64,000 nucleotides of DNA from Maritimibacter harenae (GCF_009882975.1 NZ_WTUX01000005.1:26631-90630), one strand, 5' to 3'; counted from the first letter of the stretch, positions 28,492 through 36,698 are shown. Notes: a model not told the origin generated them from the sequence alone. Numbers and translations are program-made.

Positions 28492-30051
28492 ATGTCCAAA
28501 TTTGGTAGCGGTATGTTCGATCGCCGCGGATTTCTGAAAACGACGGCGGCCACCGCCGTGGCGGCCACGCTGCCGCTGAGCGCAGCACGCGCGGAGCCGA
28601 AGCGTGGTGGCAACATGCGCTTCGGCATCGCCCACGGGTCGAGCACCGACACGCTGGATCCGGCCACCTACGAGAACAGCTTCACCACGTCGCTGTCGCA
28701 CGGCATGCACACCCGCCTGACCGAGGTGGCCGCCGACGGTTCGATCGTCCCGGAACTGGCCGAAAGCTGGGAAGCCTCCGACGACGCGACCGAGTGGCGC
28801 TTCAAGGTGCGCACCGGCGTGCAGTTCCACTCCGGCAAGGAAGTGACGCTCGAGGACGTCGTCGAGTCGATCAACTACCACCGCGGCGAGAAATCGACCT
28901 CGGCGGCCAAACCGATCGTCGAGCCGATCGCCGACATCACGACCGAAGGCAACGACACGGTCGTCTTCAAGCTGAAGGGCCCGAACGCGGACTTCCCCTT
29001 CGTGCTCTCGGATTACCACGTGGTGATCCTGCCCTATAAGGACGGGGCCGTGGACTGGCGCTCCGGCGACGGTGCCGGGTCCTACAAGCTCGTGGAATTC
29101 CAGCCGGGCGTCGTGGCGCGTTTCGAGCGCAACGAGAACTACTACCAGGACGACCGCGCCTTCTTCGACACCATCGAGATGCTTTCGCTGGTCGACCAGA
29201 ACGCGCGCACGACGGCGCTGGTGTCGGGTGACGTGGACGCGATCGACCGGCTCGACCTGAAGACCATCGGGATGATGAACCGGGCCAACCCGAACATCCA
29301 GGTGCAGTCGGTGCCGGGCAACCTGCACTACGACTTCGCGATGATCACGACGCAGGATCCGTTCACGGACAACAACGTGCGTCTCGCGCTCAAGCACGCG
29401 ATCAACCGCGAAGAGTTGGTCGAGAAGATCCTCTTCGGCTACGGCGTCGTCGGCAACGACCACCCGATCGGGCGCGGTCAGCGCTATTTCAACGACGAGC
29501 TGGAACAGACCACCTACGACCCGGACAAGGCCAAGTACTACCTCAAGCAGGCGGGCATGGATTCGCTCAGCGTCAACCTGTCGGCGGCCGATGCGGCCTT
29601 CTCCGGCGCGGTGGACGCGGCGGTGCTGTACCAGAACTCGGCCCAGGCCGCGAACATCGACATCAACGTCGTGCGCGAGCCGAACGACGGCTACTGGTCC
29701 GACGTGTGGATGAAGAAGCCGTTCTCGGCGGTCTACTGGTCCGGGCGCGTGGTCGAGGACCAGATGTTCACCACGACCTACCAGACCGGGGCGTCCTGGA
29801 ACGACACGTTCTGGTCGAACGAACGCTTCGACGAGCTTCTCGTGAAGGCGCGCGGCGAACTGGACGAAGCCAAGCGTCGCGAGATGTACTACGAGATGCA
29901 GGCGATCCTGAACCAGAAGGGCGGCGCGCTCATTCCGATGTTCGCCTCGTGGGTCTTCGCCCACAGCGACTCGGTCGCCCACCCCGAGGTGATGGGGTCC
30001 AACTGGGACGTGGACGGCATGCGCTGGATGGAGCGCTGGTGGTTCGCCTGA
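28492..30051 (+). CDS. Tat-exported ABC solute-binding protein (family 5, peptide/opine type)
   Basis: A 519-residue periplasmic solute-binding protein of the dipeptide/oligopeptide/nickel group. The twin-arginine signal DRRGFLKTTAATAVAATLPL and cleavage after ARAE direct Tat export. GGNMRFGIAHGSSTDTLDPA and the VPELAESWEASDDATEWRFK stretch are typical for the family. No permease or ATPase gene is adjacent, so it is an orphan here; its divergent pairing with betI over a shared candidate operator suggests it binds choline-related or sulfate-ester solutes, which is inference. GGGAGAGG precedes the ATG, and a strong terminator follows. Confidence 0.85.
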   Translation: MSKFGSGMFDRRGFLKTTAATAVAATLPLSAARAEPKRGGNMRFGIAHGSSTDTLDPATYENSFTTSLSHGMHTRLTEVAADGSIVPELAESWEASDDATEWRFKVRTGVQFHSGKEVTLEDVVESINYHRGEKSTSAAKPIVEPIADITTEGNDTVVFKLKGPNADFPFVLSDYHVVILPYKDGAVDWRSGDGAGSYKLVEFQPGVVARFERNENYYQDDRAFFDTIEMLSLVDQNARTTALVSGDVDAIDRLDLKTIGMMNRANPNIQVQSVPGNLHYDFAMITTQDPFTDNNVRLALKHAINREELVEKILFGYGVVGNDHPIGRGQRYFNDELEQTTYDPDKAKYYLKQAGMDSLSVNLSAADAAFSGAVDAAVLYQNSAQAANIDINVVREPNDGYWSDVWMKKPFSAVYWSGRVVEDQMFTTTYQTGASWNDTFWSNERFDELLVKARGELDEAKRREMYYEMQAILNQKGGALIPMFASWVFAHSDSVAHPEVMGSNWDVDGMRWMERWWFA

Positions 30052-30072
30052 TCCACTTGGAAAGTCTTTGGG

Positions 30073-30102
30073 AAGGGCCGGTTTCACCGGCCCTTTTCTT
30101 TT
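30073..30102 (+). terminator. Rho-independent terminator after the solute-binding protein gene
   Basis: AAGGGCCGGT (30073-30082) pairs perfectly with ACCGGCCCTT (30086-30095) around a three-base loop and is followed by a T-rich run (TTCTTTT). It lies 22 bases after the stop and just before the convergent diguanylate cyclase gene, so it probably serves both. Confidence 0.85.
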
Positions 30103-30109
30103 GCGCGGC

Positions 30110-31102
30110 TCACGCGACCCGCGGGTCGAGGAAGGTGAAGCAGGCGCGCCCGGCGGCCTTCGAGGCATAGAGCGCCGCGTCGGCGTCCGCCATGATCGCG
30201 TCGGCCTCGGGGTGGTCGTACTGCGTGGACAGGACGAGCCCGATCGAGGCCGACACCTCACACCGCTCGCCATCCACCATGATCGGCTCGCCCAGGCGCC
30301 GGATGATGCGCGCCGCGATGGCCGACACCCGGTCACGATCCGTGAGGCCGGGGAAAAGCAGGACGAACTCGTCGCCGCCGATCCGGGCCACGGCATCGCG
30401 CGCGCGTGTTTCCTCGACCAGCACCCGTGCCACGTCCCTGAGCACGCTGTCGCCCGCCGCGTGCCCGTGCGTGTCGTTCACGGACTTGAAGAAATCCAGA
30501 TCCATGTGGGCGATGGTGAAGGGCACACCCCGGTCGATCAGCCGGCGCAATTGGCGGTCGAGCGCGCGGCGGTTGCTGAGCCCCGTCAGCGGATCGGTCT
30601 GGGCCGCCGTCTCGGCCCGGGTCTTGGCCCCGTGCAGGCGTTCGTTCAGCGCCCGGCTTTCCGCCATCGCCGCCGCGTTCGCCTCCGCCACGTAGAGCAG
30701 CTCCAGCGTCAGGTCCGTGGGCGCGAAATCGGACCCCGCCAGCCCGAAGTTGCGCACCGCATCGAAGACGGACAGGCCGAACGAGAGGTTCAGGAGAACC
30801 CCGTCCTCTCCCTCGAGTCGCACCGCGCTTCCGATCAGCTGGGTGTTGAACCCGTCGCGCAGGCGCAGGATCACCTTGCCCGTTGCACCACGGGTGAGGA
30901 GCGCGACGATCTCCGCCTCCCGCGGGCGGCGCAGTTCGAAGAGGTCGAGCATCTGCTGTCCCACCACGTCGCGCCCGCCCAGCACCTTGGTCAGCGTCGG
31001 GCCGATCTGCCGGATCGTGCCCTCGGTATCGAACACCACGTGAAGCGGCATCACGCGATCGAGCGCCTCCATCGATACCTGGATCGTCTTTTCCGCGCTC
31101 AT
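30110..31102 (-). CDS. Diguanylate cyclase with HNOBA-like sensor domain
   Basis: A 330-residue GGDEF protein that would make c-di-GMP. Residues about 10-140 match the H-NOX-associated (HNOBA) PAS-like domain (LHVVFDTEGTIRQIGPTL, LDLFELRRP), then a short coiled linker (about 145-170), then the GGDEF domain with catalytic ARIGGDEFVLLF. An RxxD inhibitory site (RARD) lies five residues before GGDEF. The start ATG at 31102 overlaps the H-NOX-like stop by ATGA, so the two are made together. H-NOX proteins commonly control such cyclases by direct contact. Confidence 0.92.
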   Translation of the reverse strand: MSAEKTIQVSMEALDRVMPLHVVFDTEGTIRQIGPTLTKVLGGRDVVGQQMLDLFELRRPREAEIVALLTRGATGKVILRLRDGFNTQLIGSAVRLEGEDGVLLNLSFGLSVFDAVRNFGLAGSDFAPTDLTLELLYVAEANAAAMAESRALNERLHGAKTRAETAAQTDPLTGLSNRRALDRQLRRLIDRGVPFTIAHMDLDFFKSVNDTHGHAAGDSVLRDVARVLVEETRARDAVARIGGDEFVLLFPGLTDRDRVSAIAARIIRRLGEPIMVDGERCEVSASIGLVLSTQYDHPEADAIMADADAALYASKAAGRACFTFLDPRVA

Positions 31103-31707
31103 GCGTCCCGCCCCCCGACGGCAAGAAGGGTGTCGGACAGGTCGAATCCGCGCGCTTCGGCGAACGCTTCCTGCAACAGGTGGATGTCGATCACCTCCGC
31201 ATCCCCTTCCCGCCCGGCGCAGTCGAGCACCGCAAGCGCCCCGTATTCGTTGGCCAGCGCACGCAAGAGCCCGGTGATCACGTGCGCCGCGCCGGGAAAG
31301 CGGGAGCGGCAGGCAAGCCGGTAGCGCCCCGGCCCGCATTCGGTGAGCTCGAGTTCCGGCAGGCCGATGTCGGGCACCGCCAGCGCGACGCGGCCGGGCA
31401 GATCGTCCAGCGCGTGCAGGAAATCCGCGTAGTCGATCCCGCAATAGCGCAGAAGCCGGCGCACCCGGCCCGAGGCGAAGCCGGCCACGAGGTCGGTTCC
31501 GAAATCCTCCAGCAGCACCTCACGTGGCTTTCCCAGCCGTTCGGCGCAGAGCGTCACGAGCCGCAGGACCAGCCCGTCGTCGTAGTGAAACATCGGCTCG
31601 AAACTGGACGCGGCCATGTCGAGCCGATCGGTCAACTCCCGCCAGAGCGAAGGCCCGTAGGCGGCCTTCACGAAAGTTTCGAAAGAACGGCAGACAATTC
31701 CATGCAT
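31099..31707 (-). CDS. H-NOX-like (heme NO-binding) domain protein lacking canonical heme residues
   Basis: A 202-residue protein with the H-NOX fold signature: MHGIVCRSFETFVKAAYG at the N-terminus, FLHALDDLPGRVALAVPDI (97-115), and GRYRLACRSRFPGAAHV before ITGLL. In canonical H-NOX the heme-ligating histidine sits in L-D-x-L-H; here that place is Pro104, with a histidine six residues earlier (His98). The YxSxR motif that clamps the heme propionates reads Cys133-Arg-Ser135-Arg-Phe137. Heme binding, and so direct NO sensing, is therefore doubtful. It is coupled to the diguanylate cyclase gene by a four-base overlap. Confidence 0.8.
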   Translation of the reverse strand: MHGIVCRSFETFVKAAYGPSLWRELTDRLDMAASSFEPMFHYDDGLVLRLVTLCAERLGKPREVLLEDFGTDLVAGFASGRVRRLLRYCGIDYADFLHALDDLPGRVALAVPDIGLPELELTECGPGRYRLACRSRFPGAAHVITGLLRALANEYGALAVLDCAGREGDAEVIDIHLLQEAFAEARGFDLSDTLLAVGGRDA

Positions 31708-31831
31708 CGGGCACCCTCGATCAGCGCGCCGACCATGTCAGTGCATCCTTAAGATTTCGGAAAGATCAGCGGGGGCCGGAGCCGCCCAACACCCCGTAAT
31801 ACCGCGAATTTTTCGCAAAATGTCGTGCTGG

Positions 31832-32545
31832 TCAGCCCATACGGGTCCCGCTCGAAAGCCAGCCGGGCAGATGCCCGATATCCGGCAGAACGACATCGGC
31901 GTGACCCTCGAGATGCGCGGCTTCGGCCGGGCCCGTGAGCACCCCCACCGTCGCCATGCCCGCCGCACGTCCAGCGTGCAGGTCGTGCAGGCTGTCGCCC
32001 ACCATCGCAACGCGCGCCGGTGCGACCCCCATCGCCTCGGCGAAGGCGAGGCACATGTCCGGCGCGGGCTTCGGGGTCCAGCCGCTGTCCGACCCGGCGA
32101 CGAAATCGAAAGCGGCGAAGACACCGGCCCCCTCTAGATGCGCGCGCGCCGGGACGGCGCCGTCGTTCGTGGCGACCCCGAGCTTCAGCCCGCCGGAACG
32201 CAAGTCTTCCAGCAGGGGCGCGAGCGGCACCGCCTCGACCATCGGCGCGGCGGCGGCGGCACCGTTCAGCACCTCCACCAGCGCGTCCGGTTCCGTGCCG
32301 AGCACGGGGGCGATCAGGCCTGCCACGTCCTCGGGCGTGCCCGCGATCACCACGGAATCGGGCGAGAAGCGGCCGGTCGCCCGGTCAAAGGACATCGCCC
32401 GGCCCAGCGCATCGGCAAGCTCCGGATCGCCGCCCGCGAGCTCGTCGAGCACACGCACAGCCCAGGCCGACCAGCTCTTCGCGAAATCGAAAAGGGTGCC
32501 GTCCTTGTCGAAGAGCACCGCGTCCAAGTGACGTGTCAGGTCCAA
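31832..32545 (-). CDS. HAD-superfamily hydrolase, phosphoglycolate phosphatase-like
   Basis: A 237-residue HAD-IA phosphatase. Motif I is LFDKDGTLFD (residues about 11-20; nucleophile Asp), motif II LGVATNDGAV, and motif III/IV GWTPKPAPDM plus MVGDSLHDLHAGRAAG. The cap-domain region at about residues 20-95 is of the helical type. Phosphoglycolate phosphatase is the usual annotation but the substrate cannot be read from sequence. It overlaps the upstream DUF3572 gene by ten bases. Confidence 0.82.
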   Translation of the reverse strand: MDLTRHLDAVLFDKDGTLFDFAKSWSAWAVRVLDELAGGDPELADALGRAMSFDRATGRFSPDSVVIAGTPEDVAGLIAPVLGTEPDALVEVLNGAAAAAPMVEAVPLAPLLEDLRSGGLKLGVATNDGAVPARAHLEGAGVFAAFDFVAGSDSGWTPKPAPDMCLAFAEAMGVAPARVAMVGDSLHDLHAGRAAGMATVGVLTGPAEAAHLEGHADVVLPDIGHLPGWLSSGTRMG

Positions 32546-32814
32546 TGCATGTCTCCTCCGCCCGGCAGCGCCGCGCGCGCCTGCATCGGCTGCGCGTAGT
32601 CGAGCCCGGCGTCATCACAGAACGAAACGACCCAGGCGTCGTCCATCGTGATGAAATCCAGGACCGCCCCGAGGAAACCGGGATCGTTCGCCCGCGCCTT
32701 CAGATCCGCGAGGTCGCCGCCCGTCGAGCCAAGGAAGACAGGCATCAGCTCGTCGTTCCCTGCCAGCCAACCCAGCGCCTGCAAACCGATCGTTTCGGCC
32801 TGTTCCTGTTTCAT
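32536..32814 (-). CDS. DUF3572-family protein
   Basis: A 92-residue small protein (MKQEQAETIGLQALGWLAGN) of the DUF3572 family, found almost only in Alphaproteobacteria. Motifs include DLADLKARANDPGFLGAVLD and DDAWVVSFCDDAGL. Function unknown; in many relatives it lies next to divK/pleD cell-cycle genes, and here it is divergent from a PleD-like gene. ATG 32814 follows GAGAGG at nine bases; an upstream start is possible but lacks a good site. Overlaps the HAD phosphatase gene. Confidence 0.8.
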   Translation of the reverse strand: MKQEQAETIGLQALGWLAGNDELMPVFLGSTGGDLADLKARANDPGFLGAVLDFITMDDAWVVSFCDDAGLDYAQPMQARAALPGGGDMHWT

Positions 32815-32911
32815 CGTGCCCAGCCTCTCATTCCCGGAAACCATTTTTTAACACTTCTTGGGTAGTGGTTAATGAAACGCAATGTATGCAATGAAATTCG
32901 AGCGGAACACC

Positions 32912-34276
32912 ATGGGTCGACGCATTCTCATCGCAGATGACCTCGTCACGGATCGTATCGCGATCAAGGCGCGATTGGCCGCGGGGCACTACCGCGTCGC
33001 GCAGGCCCGCGACAGGAACGAACTCCTGCATCTCGCCCGCGTGGAACAACCGGACGCGATCCTGATGGACATCGACTTCCCAGGCGGCGGCATCGAGGCC
33101 TGCCGTGCCCTCGGCACGTCCCCGGTGACAGGCGACATTCCGGTCGTGCTCTACGGCGTGGCCGACGATGGAGCGACCCGGATCGCCGCCTTCGAGGCGG
33201 GGGCCGAGGAATGCCTGTGCGCCATGCCCGACGAACGTCGGCTCCTCGCGGTGTTGCGCAGCCTGCTGCGCGCGCGGTCGGAACGGGCCGAGCTCGCGCG
33301 GCGCCAGGCTCTGATCGTGACCGACGGGCTGGCGGAGGCAGGCGTGGCGTTCGAACCGCCCACGCAGGTCACGCTGGTGCCCCCCGACCCCGCGCATGGG
33401 CCCGAGTGGCGCCGGGCGCTCGAGGCTGCCGTCCCGGCGCGGGTGATGCTCGCCGCACCGGCCAACGTTCTGGACCCCGGACGCGTCACCGATGCCTTCG
33501 TGATCGCCCATGTGCCAGGCCGGACCGACAGCGCCCTGGGCCTTGTCGCGGAACTCCGCGCGCGTCCGGCGACGCGCCACGCCATCATCATCGTCACGAC
33601 CCCGTACCTGAAGGATACGAGCGCCGACCAGGCGCCCGACCTCGGGGCGGACGCGGTGATGCGCGGCGCCTTCCGGGGCGATGAGCTTGCCGCGCGCCTG
33701 CGCCGCCTCATCGCGCGCAAGCGCGAGACCGACCGGCTGCGCGCCCTGGTCGAGGACCAGCTGGGCGAGGCATTACGCGATCCCCTCACGGGCCTGTTCA
33801 ATCGGCGCTACGCGGAATGCTACCTGTCGCGCGTGCTGCGCGAACCGGGCCGCGGGGCCTGCGCGCTCCTGATGCTCGATCTGGATCATTTCAAGGCGGT
33901 GAACGACCGATACGGCCACCTGGCGGGCGACGACGTGCTGCGCGAAACGGCGTGCCGGCTGCGCGGTGCGCTGCGTGACACCGACCTTGTCGCCCGGATC
34001 GGGGGGGAGGAATTCCTGGTGGTTCTCACCGACACTGGCCCCGACATGGCCCGGCGCATGGCGAACCGGCTGCGCCGCGCGGTGTCCGCGGGGCCGATGC
34101 CCGCCTGCGCCGGAACGCTCGCGGTGCCGGTCACGGTCTCCATCGGCGTGGCGCTGTGCGACGGCGGGTCCAACGGGCCGCGCGCCATGGTGGAGCGGGC
34201 CGACCGGGCGCTCTATGCCTCCAAGGCTGCCGGTCGCAACCGCGTCACCTTCACCGCCGAACGCAGCGCGGCCTGA
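32912..34276 (+). CDS. pleD: PleD-like response regulator diguanylate cyclase
   Basis: A 454-residue protein with two receiver domains (about 1-125 and 145-275) and a GGDEF domain (about 290-450). The catalytic motif is ARIGGEEFLVVL and the RxxD inhibitory site RDTD lies five residues before it. In the first receiver the phospho-acceptor region ILMDIDFPGGG is kept, but the conserved Thr (here VVLYGVADD) and Lys (here CLCAMPDE) are missing, unlike Caulobacter PleD. The layout and the DUF3572 neighbour support orthology. ATG 32912 (MGRRILIADD) matches the family; 32882 and 32891 are possible upstream starts. Confidence 0.82.
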   Translation: MGRRILIADDLVTDRIAIKARLAAGHYRVAQARDRNELLHLARVEQPDAILMDIDFPGGGIEACRALGTSPVTGDIPVVLYGVADDGATRIAAFEAGAEECLCAMPDERRLLAVLRSLLRARSERAELARRQALIVTDGLAEAGVAFEPPTQVTLVPPDPAHGPEWRRALEAAVPARVMLAAPANVLDPGRVTDAFVIAHVPGRTDSALGLVAELRARPATRHAIIIVTTPYLKDTSADQAPDLGADAVMRGAFRGDELAARLRRLIARKRETDRLRALVEDQLGEALRDPLTGLFNRRYAECYLSRVLREPGRGACALLMLDLDHFKAVNDRYGHLAGDDVLRETACRLRGALRDTDLVARIGGEEFLVVLTDTGPDMARRMANRLRRAVSAGPMPACAGTLAVPVTVSIGVALCDGGSNGPRAMVERADRALYASKAAGRNRVTFTAERSAA

Positions 34277-34280
34277 GCCC

Positions 34281-34787
34281 TCAGCGCCCGGCCCCCTCGA
34301 GCGCGCGGCGCAACCCGCGCTCCAGCCGGTCGGCCAGGGCCGCGCGCTCCGCCGGGCTCATCGCCGCGATCTGTTCCAGCACCACGTCGCGTCCGATCTC
34401 GCCGCGTTCGGCGAAGACCGCGCTCTGGGCATCGAGCACCGCGCCCATCGCCTGCGCGTCGAATGGCTCGTCGCGCAGGAGCGAGAGCATCTCCGACACC
34501 TGCCCCGCGAGCGCGGCGCGGTTCGCCCGGGCGTCACCGGCCCGCGCCCGCAGTTCGTCGAGCGCGCGGTCGCGGTAGGGCTCCGGCAAGGCGCGCGAGA
34601 ACGGGCCCAGCGCCGGGTCGAACCCGCCACGCGGGCCGGGGCGCCCGTCGTGGCCGTGCGGCCCGTCCCCGAACCGGGCGCCAACGACGATTCCCGCCAC
34701 CAACAGGTTGAGCGCCAGGGACACGGCGAGGAGCACCTTGACCCAGGCGGGGGTCCGGCGGTCCGCCGGGGGCGTCGTTTCGGTCAT
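34281..34787 (-). CDS. Periplasmic heavy-metal-sensor-like protein (CnrX/Spy type)
   Basis: A 168-residue protein with one N-terminal membrane anchor (about residues 15-40, WVKVLLAVSLALNLLVAGIV) and a periplasmic helical domain of the Metal_resist/CnrX/Spy group. His/Gly/Asp-rich GDGPHGHDGRPGPRGG after the anchor could bind metal. It is last in the sigma-anti-sigma-sensor series and overlaps the preceding gene by four bases. In CnrYXH systems CnrX is the sensor that releases the sigma factor; whether this protein senses metal is inference. Confidence 0.72.
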   Translation of the reverse strand: MTETTPPADRRTPAWVKVLLAVSLALNLLVAGIVVGARFGDGPHGHDGRPGPRGGFDPALGPFSRALPEPYRDRALDELRARAGDARANRAALAGQVSEMLSLLRDEPFDAQAMGAVLDAQSAVFAERGEIGRDVVLEQIAAMSPAERAALADRLERGLRRALEGAGR

Positions 34788-35179
34788 TCGGCCAACTCCT
34801 CTTCAAAGCTCACGAGCGCCGCGTAGCCGGGGGCGAATTCCTCGAGCTGGTATTGTGCCGTCGTGCCGGTCAGCATCGTGCCGGTGAGCGTCGACAGCGC
34901 GGGCGGCTGGGCCACGCCGATCCAGACACCGGCCCCCGCCGCCGTCGCCATGCCTGCGACCGCGGGCCAGCCGCCGATCGCCGCGGCGATGGCCGCGAAG
35001 GCGCCCCGGCGGCGCACGGGGGCCGCACGGGCCGCATCACGCGCCCGCGTGACGTCGTCCGCATCGGCCATGATCCGGCCCAGAAGCGCTTGCGACGGCA
35101 CCGGGGCCTCGTCGCGCGCGGCGGAAAAGACATCCTCGAGCATCACCGCATTGCGGTCGGTTTCGTCACTGCGACCCAT
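34784..35179 (-). CDS. Probable anti-sigma factor with one membrane span
   Basis: A 131-residue protein: a cytoplasmic N-terminal part with many charged residues (about 1-58), one hydrophobic segment (about 60-90, AFAAIAAAIGGWPAVAGMATAAGAGVW in part) and a short periplasmic tail. The placement directly after the ECF sigma gene with a 14-base overlap and the one-span topology fit an anti-sigma factor of the CnrY kind. I see no zinc-binding HxxxCxxC motif. Assignment rests on context. Confidence 0.6.
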   Translation of the reverse strand: MGRSDETDRNAVMLEDVFSAARDEAPVPSQALLGRIMADADDVTRARDAARAAPVRRRGAFAAIAAAIGGWPAVAGMATAAGAGVWIGVAQPPALSTLTGTMLTGTTAQYQLEEFAPGYAALVSFEEELAE

Positions 35180-35753
35180 ATCCCAACCCCTCGCGCCGGC
35201 CGGACAGGATCCGTGCCAGCGTTCTCTTGCCCCGGGCGGTGAGACTTTCCACCGCCTCGACGCTGATTTCCATAACCTCCGCGATCTCGGGGTTCGCCAT
35301 TCCCTCGAGATGGCGCAGGACCACGGCCTGGCGCTGCCGCTCCGGCAACTCGCCCAATGCGCGGTCGAGTGCCTGCACCCGGTCTGCCGCGATCATCCCG
35401 TCGACCGCGGCAGGCGCGTGGTCTTCCGGTTCCGGCACGCTGTCCAGGTCGACGCCGCGCCGCTTGCGCAGCCGGTCCGTGCAGAGGTTGGCCGTCACCC
35501 GGAAGAGCCAGGTCGTCACCTTGGCCTCGCCCTGGCGCCACTCCGGTGCGATCTTCCACAGGCGCAGCATCGCCTCCTGCGTGACATCCTCGGCCTCCGC
35601 CCTGTCGCCACCCAGGCTGCGCACGGCGAAGCCCAGCACGCGTGGCGCGAGCCGGGCGGTCAGGCGTTGAGCGGCCTCCCGGTCGCCGTTGCCAAAGGCC
35701 ACCAGGAGCGCCTCGTCCGAGACCGCCTGTGCGTCGTCGAATGCCATGTCCAT
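35166..35753 (-). CDS. ECF RNA polymerase sigma factor
   Basis: A 195-residue extracytoplasmic-function sigma factor. Region 2 covers about residues 25-95 (RLAPRVLGFAVRSLGGDRAE, DVTQEAMLRLWK, TTWLFRVTANLCTDRLRKRR) and region 4 about 130-185 (LPERQRQAVVLRHLEGMANP, EIAEVMEISVEAVESLTARG). It is followed by the putative anti-sigma and periplasmic sensor and preceded, 89 bases away, by an EF-hand gene on the same strand. MAFDDAQ two codons later is an alternative start. Confidence 0.9.
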   Translation of the reverse strand: MDMAFDDAQAVSDEALLVAFGNGDREAAQRLTARLAPRVLGFAVRSLGGDRAEAEDVTQEAMLRLWKIAPEWRQGEAKVTTWLFRVTANLCTDRLRKRRGVDLDSVPEPEDHAPAAVDGMIAADRVQALDRALGELPERQRQAVVLRHLEGMANPEIAEVMEISVEAVESLTARGKRTLARILSGRREGLGYGSQ

Positions 35754-35798
35754 CGCGTCCGGAAGTAAACCCTGTCGCCCGCGTCACCGCAATCTTCG

Positions 35799-35828
35799 CG
35801 CGGGCGGGCCATACCCGGCCCACCCGCG
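35799..35828 (-). terminator. Hairpin between EF-hand and sigma genes
   Basis: CGCGGGCGGGCC (35799-35810) and GGCCCACCCGCG (35817-35828) form a 12-base-pair stem (one G-T) around six bases, in the 89-base gap between the EF-hand gene and the sigma gene. No T-run follows on the minus strand, so it may attenuate or stabilise rather than terminate. Confidence 0.45.
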
Positions 35829-35842
35829 TCTTAGGTGAAGGA

Positions 35843-36472
35843 TCAGTGGCGGTCGCCACGTCCCCAGGGGCGTTCGTCCCCGTCGCCGTGGCGGCCCATG
35901 CCCTCGTGGCGCTCGTGCAGCCGGGCGGCCATCTCTTCGCGGGCCGCGTCGAACTCCGCCTCGGTGATCGCCCCGTCGCCATCTGCGTCGGCCCGGTCGA
36001 AGAGCCGGCTCATGCCGCGCCCTGCGCCCATCTCGGCGGCTTCGATGGTGCCGTTGCCGTCCGCGTCCGCGCGCTGGAGCATCCCGCTCGCCATGCGTTC
36101 GGCGCGCGCCGTGACCTGCGCGTCGGAGGGACGCCCCACCACAGCGCCCGGGGCGGCGGCCTGCTGGCGCGCGGCCCGCCTGTCGTCGAACCGGGCGATG
36201 CCGGCGGCCACCAGTTCTTCGAGCGTCAGCGACCCGTCGCCGTTGGCATCGGCGTCCGAGAACCGGGCCTCCGCGCGCGCGGCCAGGTCGGCTTCGGTGA
36301 TCTGACCGTTTCCGTCGGCATCGAGTTCGGCGAAGCTGACCGGCGCCGGGCGCATGCCGCCCATCTGGCCGCGCGGCCCCATCGGCCCGCGATCGGCCAT
36401 CGCCGCACCCGCGAGCGTCACGGCCGCCCCTGTCAGAAGCCCGAAGCCTGCAATCTTGAAGACGCGTTTCAT
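35843..36472 (-). CDS. Exported EF-hand calcium-binding protein
   Basis: A 209-residue secreted protein with a signal peptide (ending near AAMA, about residue 26) and four EF-hand loops: DADGNGQITEADL, DADANGDGSLTLEEL, DADGNGTIEAAEM and DADGDGAITEAEF. Each keeps the D-x-D-x-N/D-G pattern expected for calcium binding. It heads the ECF sigma operon on the minus strand, so it may be a target or a co-expressed part of the envelope sensing system. Binding of calcium is inferred from the loops. Confidence 0.85.
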   Translation of the reverse strand: MKRVFKIAGFGLLTGAAVTLAGAAMADRGPMGPRGQMGGMRPAPVSFAELDADGNGQITEADLAARAEARFSDADANGDGSLTLEELVAAGIARFDDRRAARQQAAAPGAVVGRPSDAQVTARAERMASGMLQRADADGNGTIEAAEMGAGRGMSRLFDRADADGDGAITEAEFDAAREEMAARLHERHEGMGRHGDGDERPWGRGDRH

Positions 36473-36698
36473 GGTATTCTCCTCATGGTCTCAAGGTGTC
36501 CTGCCTTGATCGCCGGGGGGATCGTCCCTCCGACATGACCTAAAACGCGGCACAACGGCGTTTCCGTCGCCCGGACGTGCGTTTTTTTCGCGCTGCTTCC
36601 CGCCACTTGGCCCGCGCGACATTCCGAAGCATGGGCAAACGCCCCCGGGCACCCTAGATAGAGCCTGCGCGATTTCGAACGACCGAGTGAGACCCGAC

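Noticed and set aside
28450-30396. A 648-codon minus-strand frame over the solute-binding protein gene
   Set aside because: It crosses the terminator and a real convergent gene; repetitive Val/Arg/His composition marks it as a shadow of the plus-strand gene.
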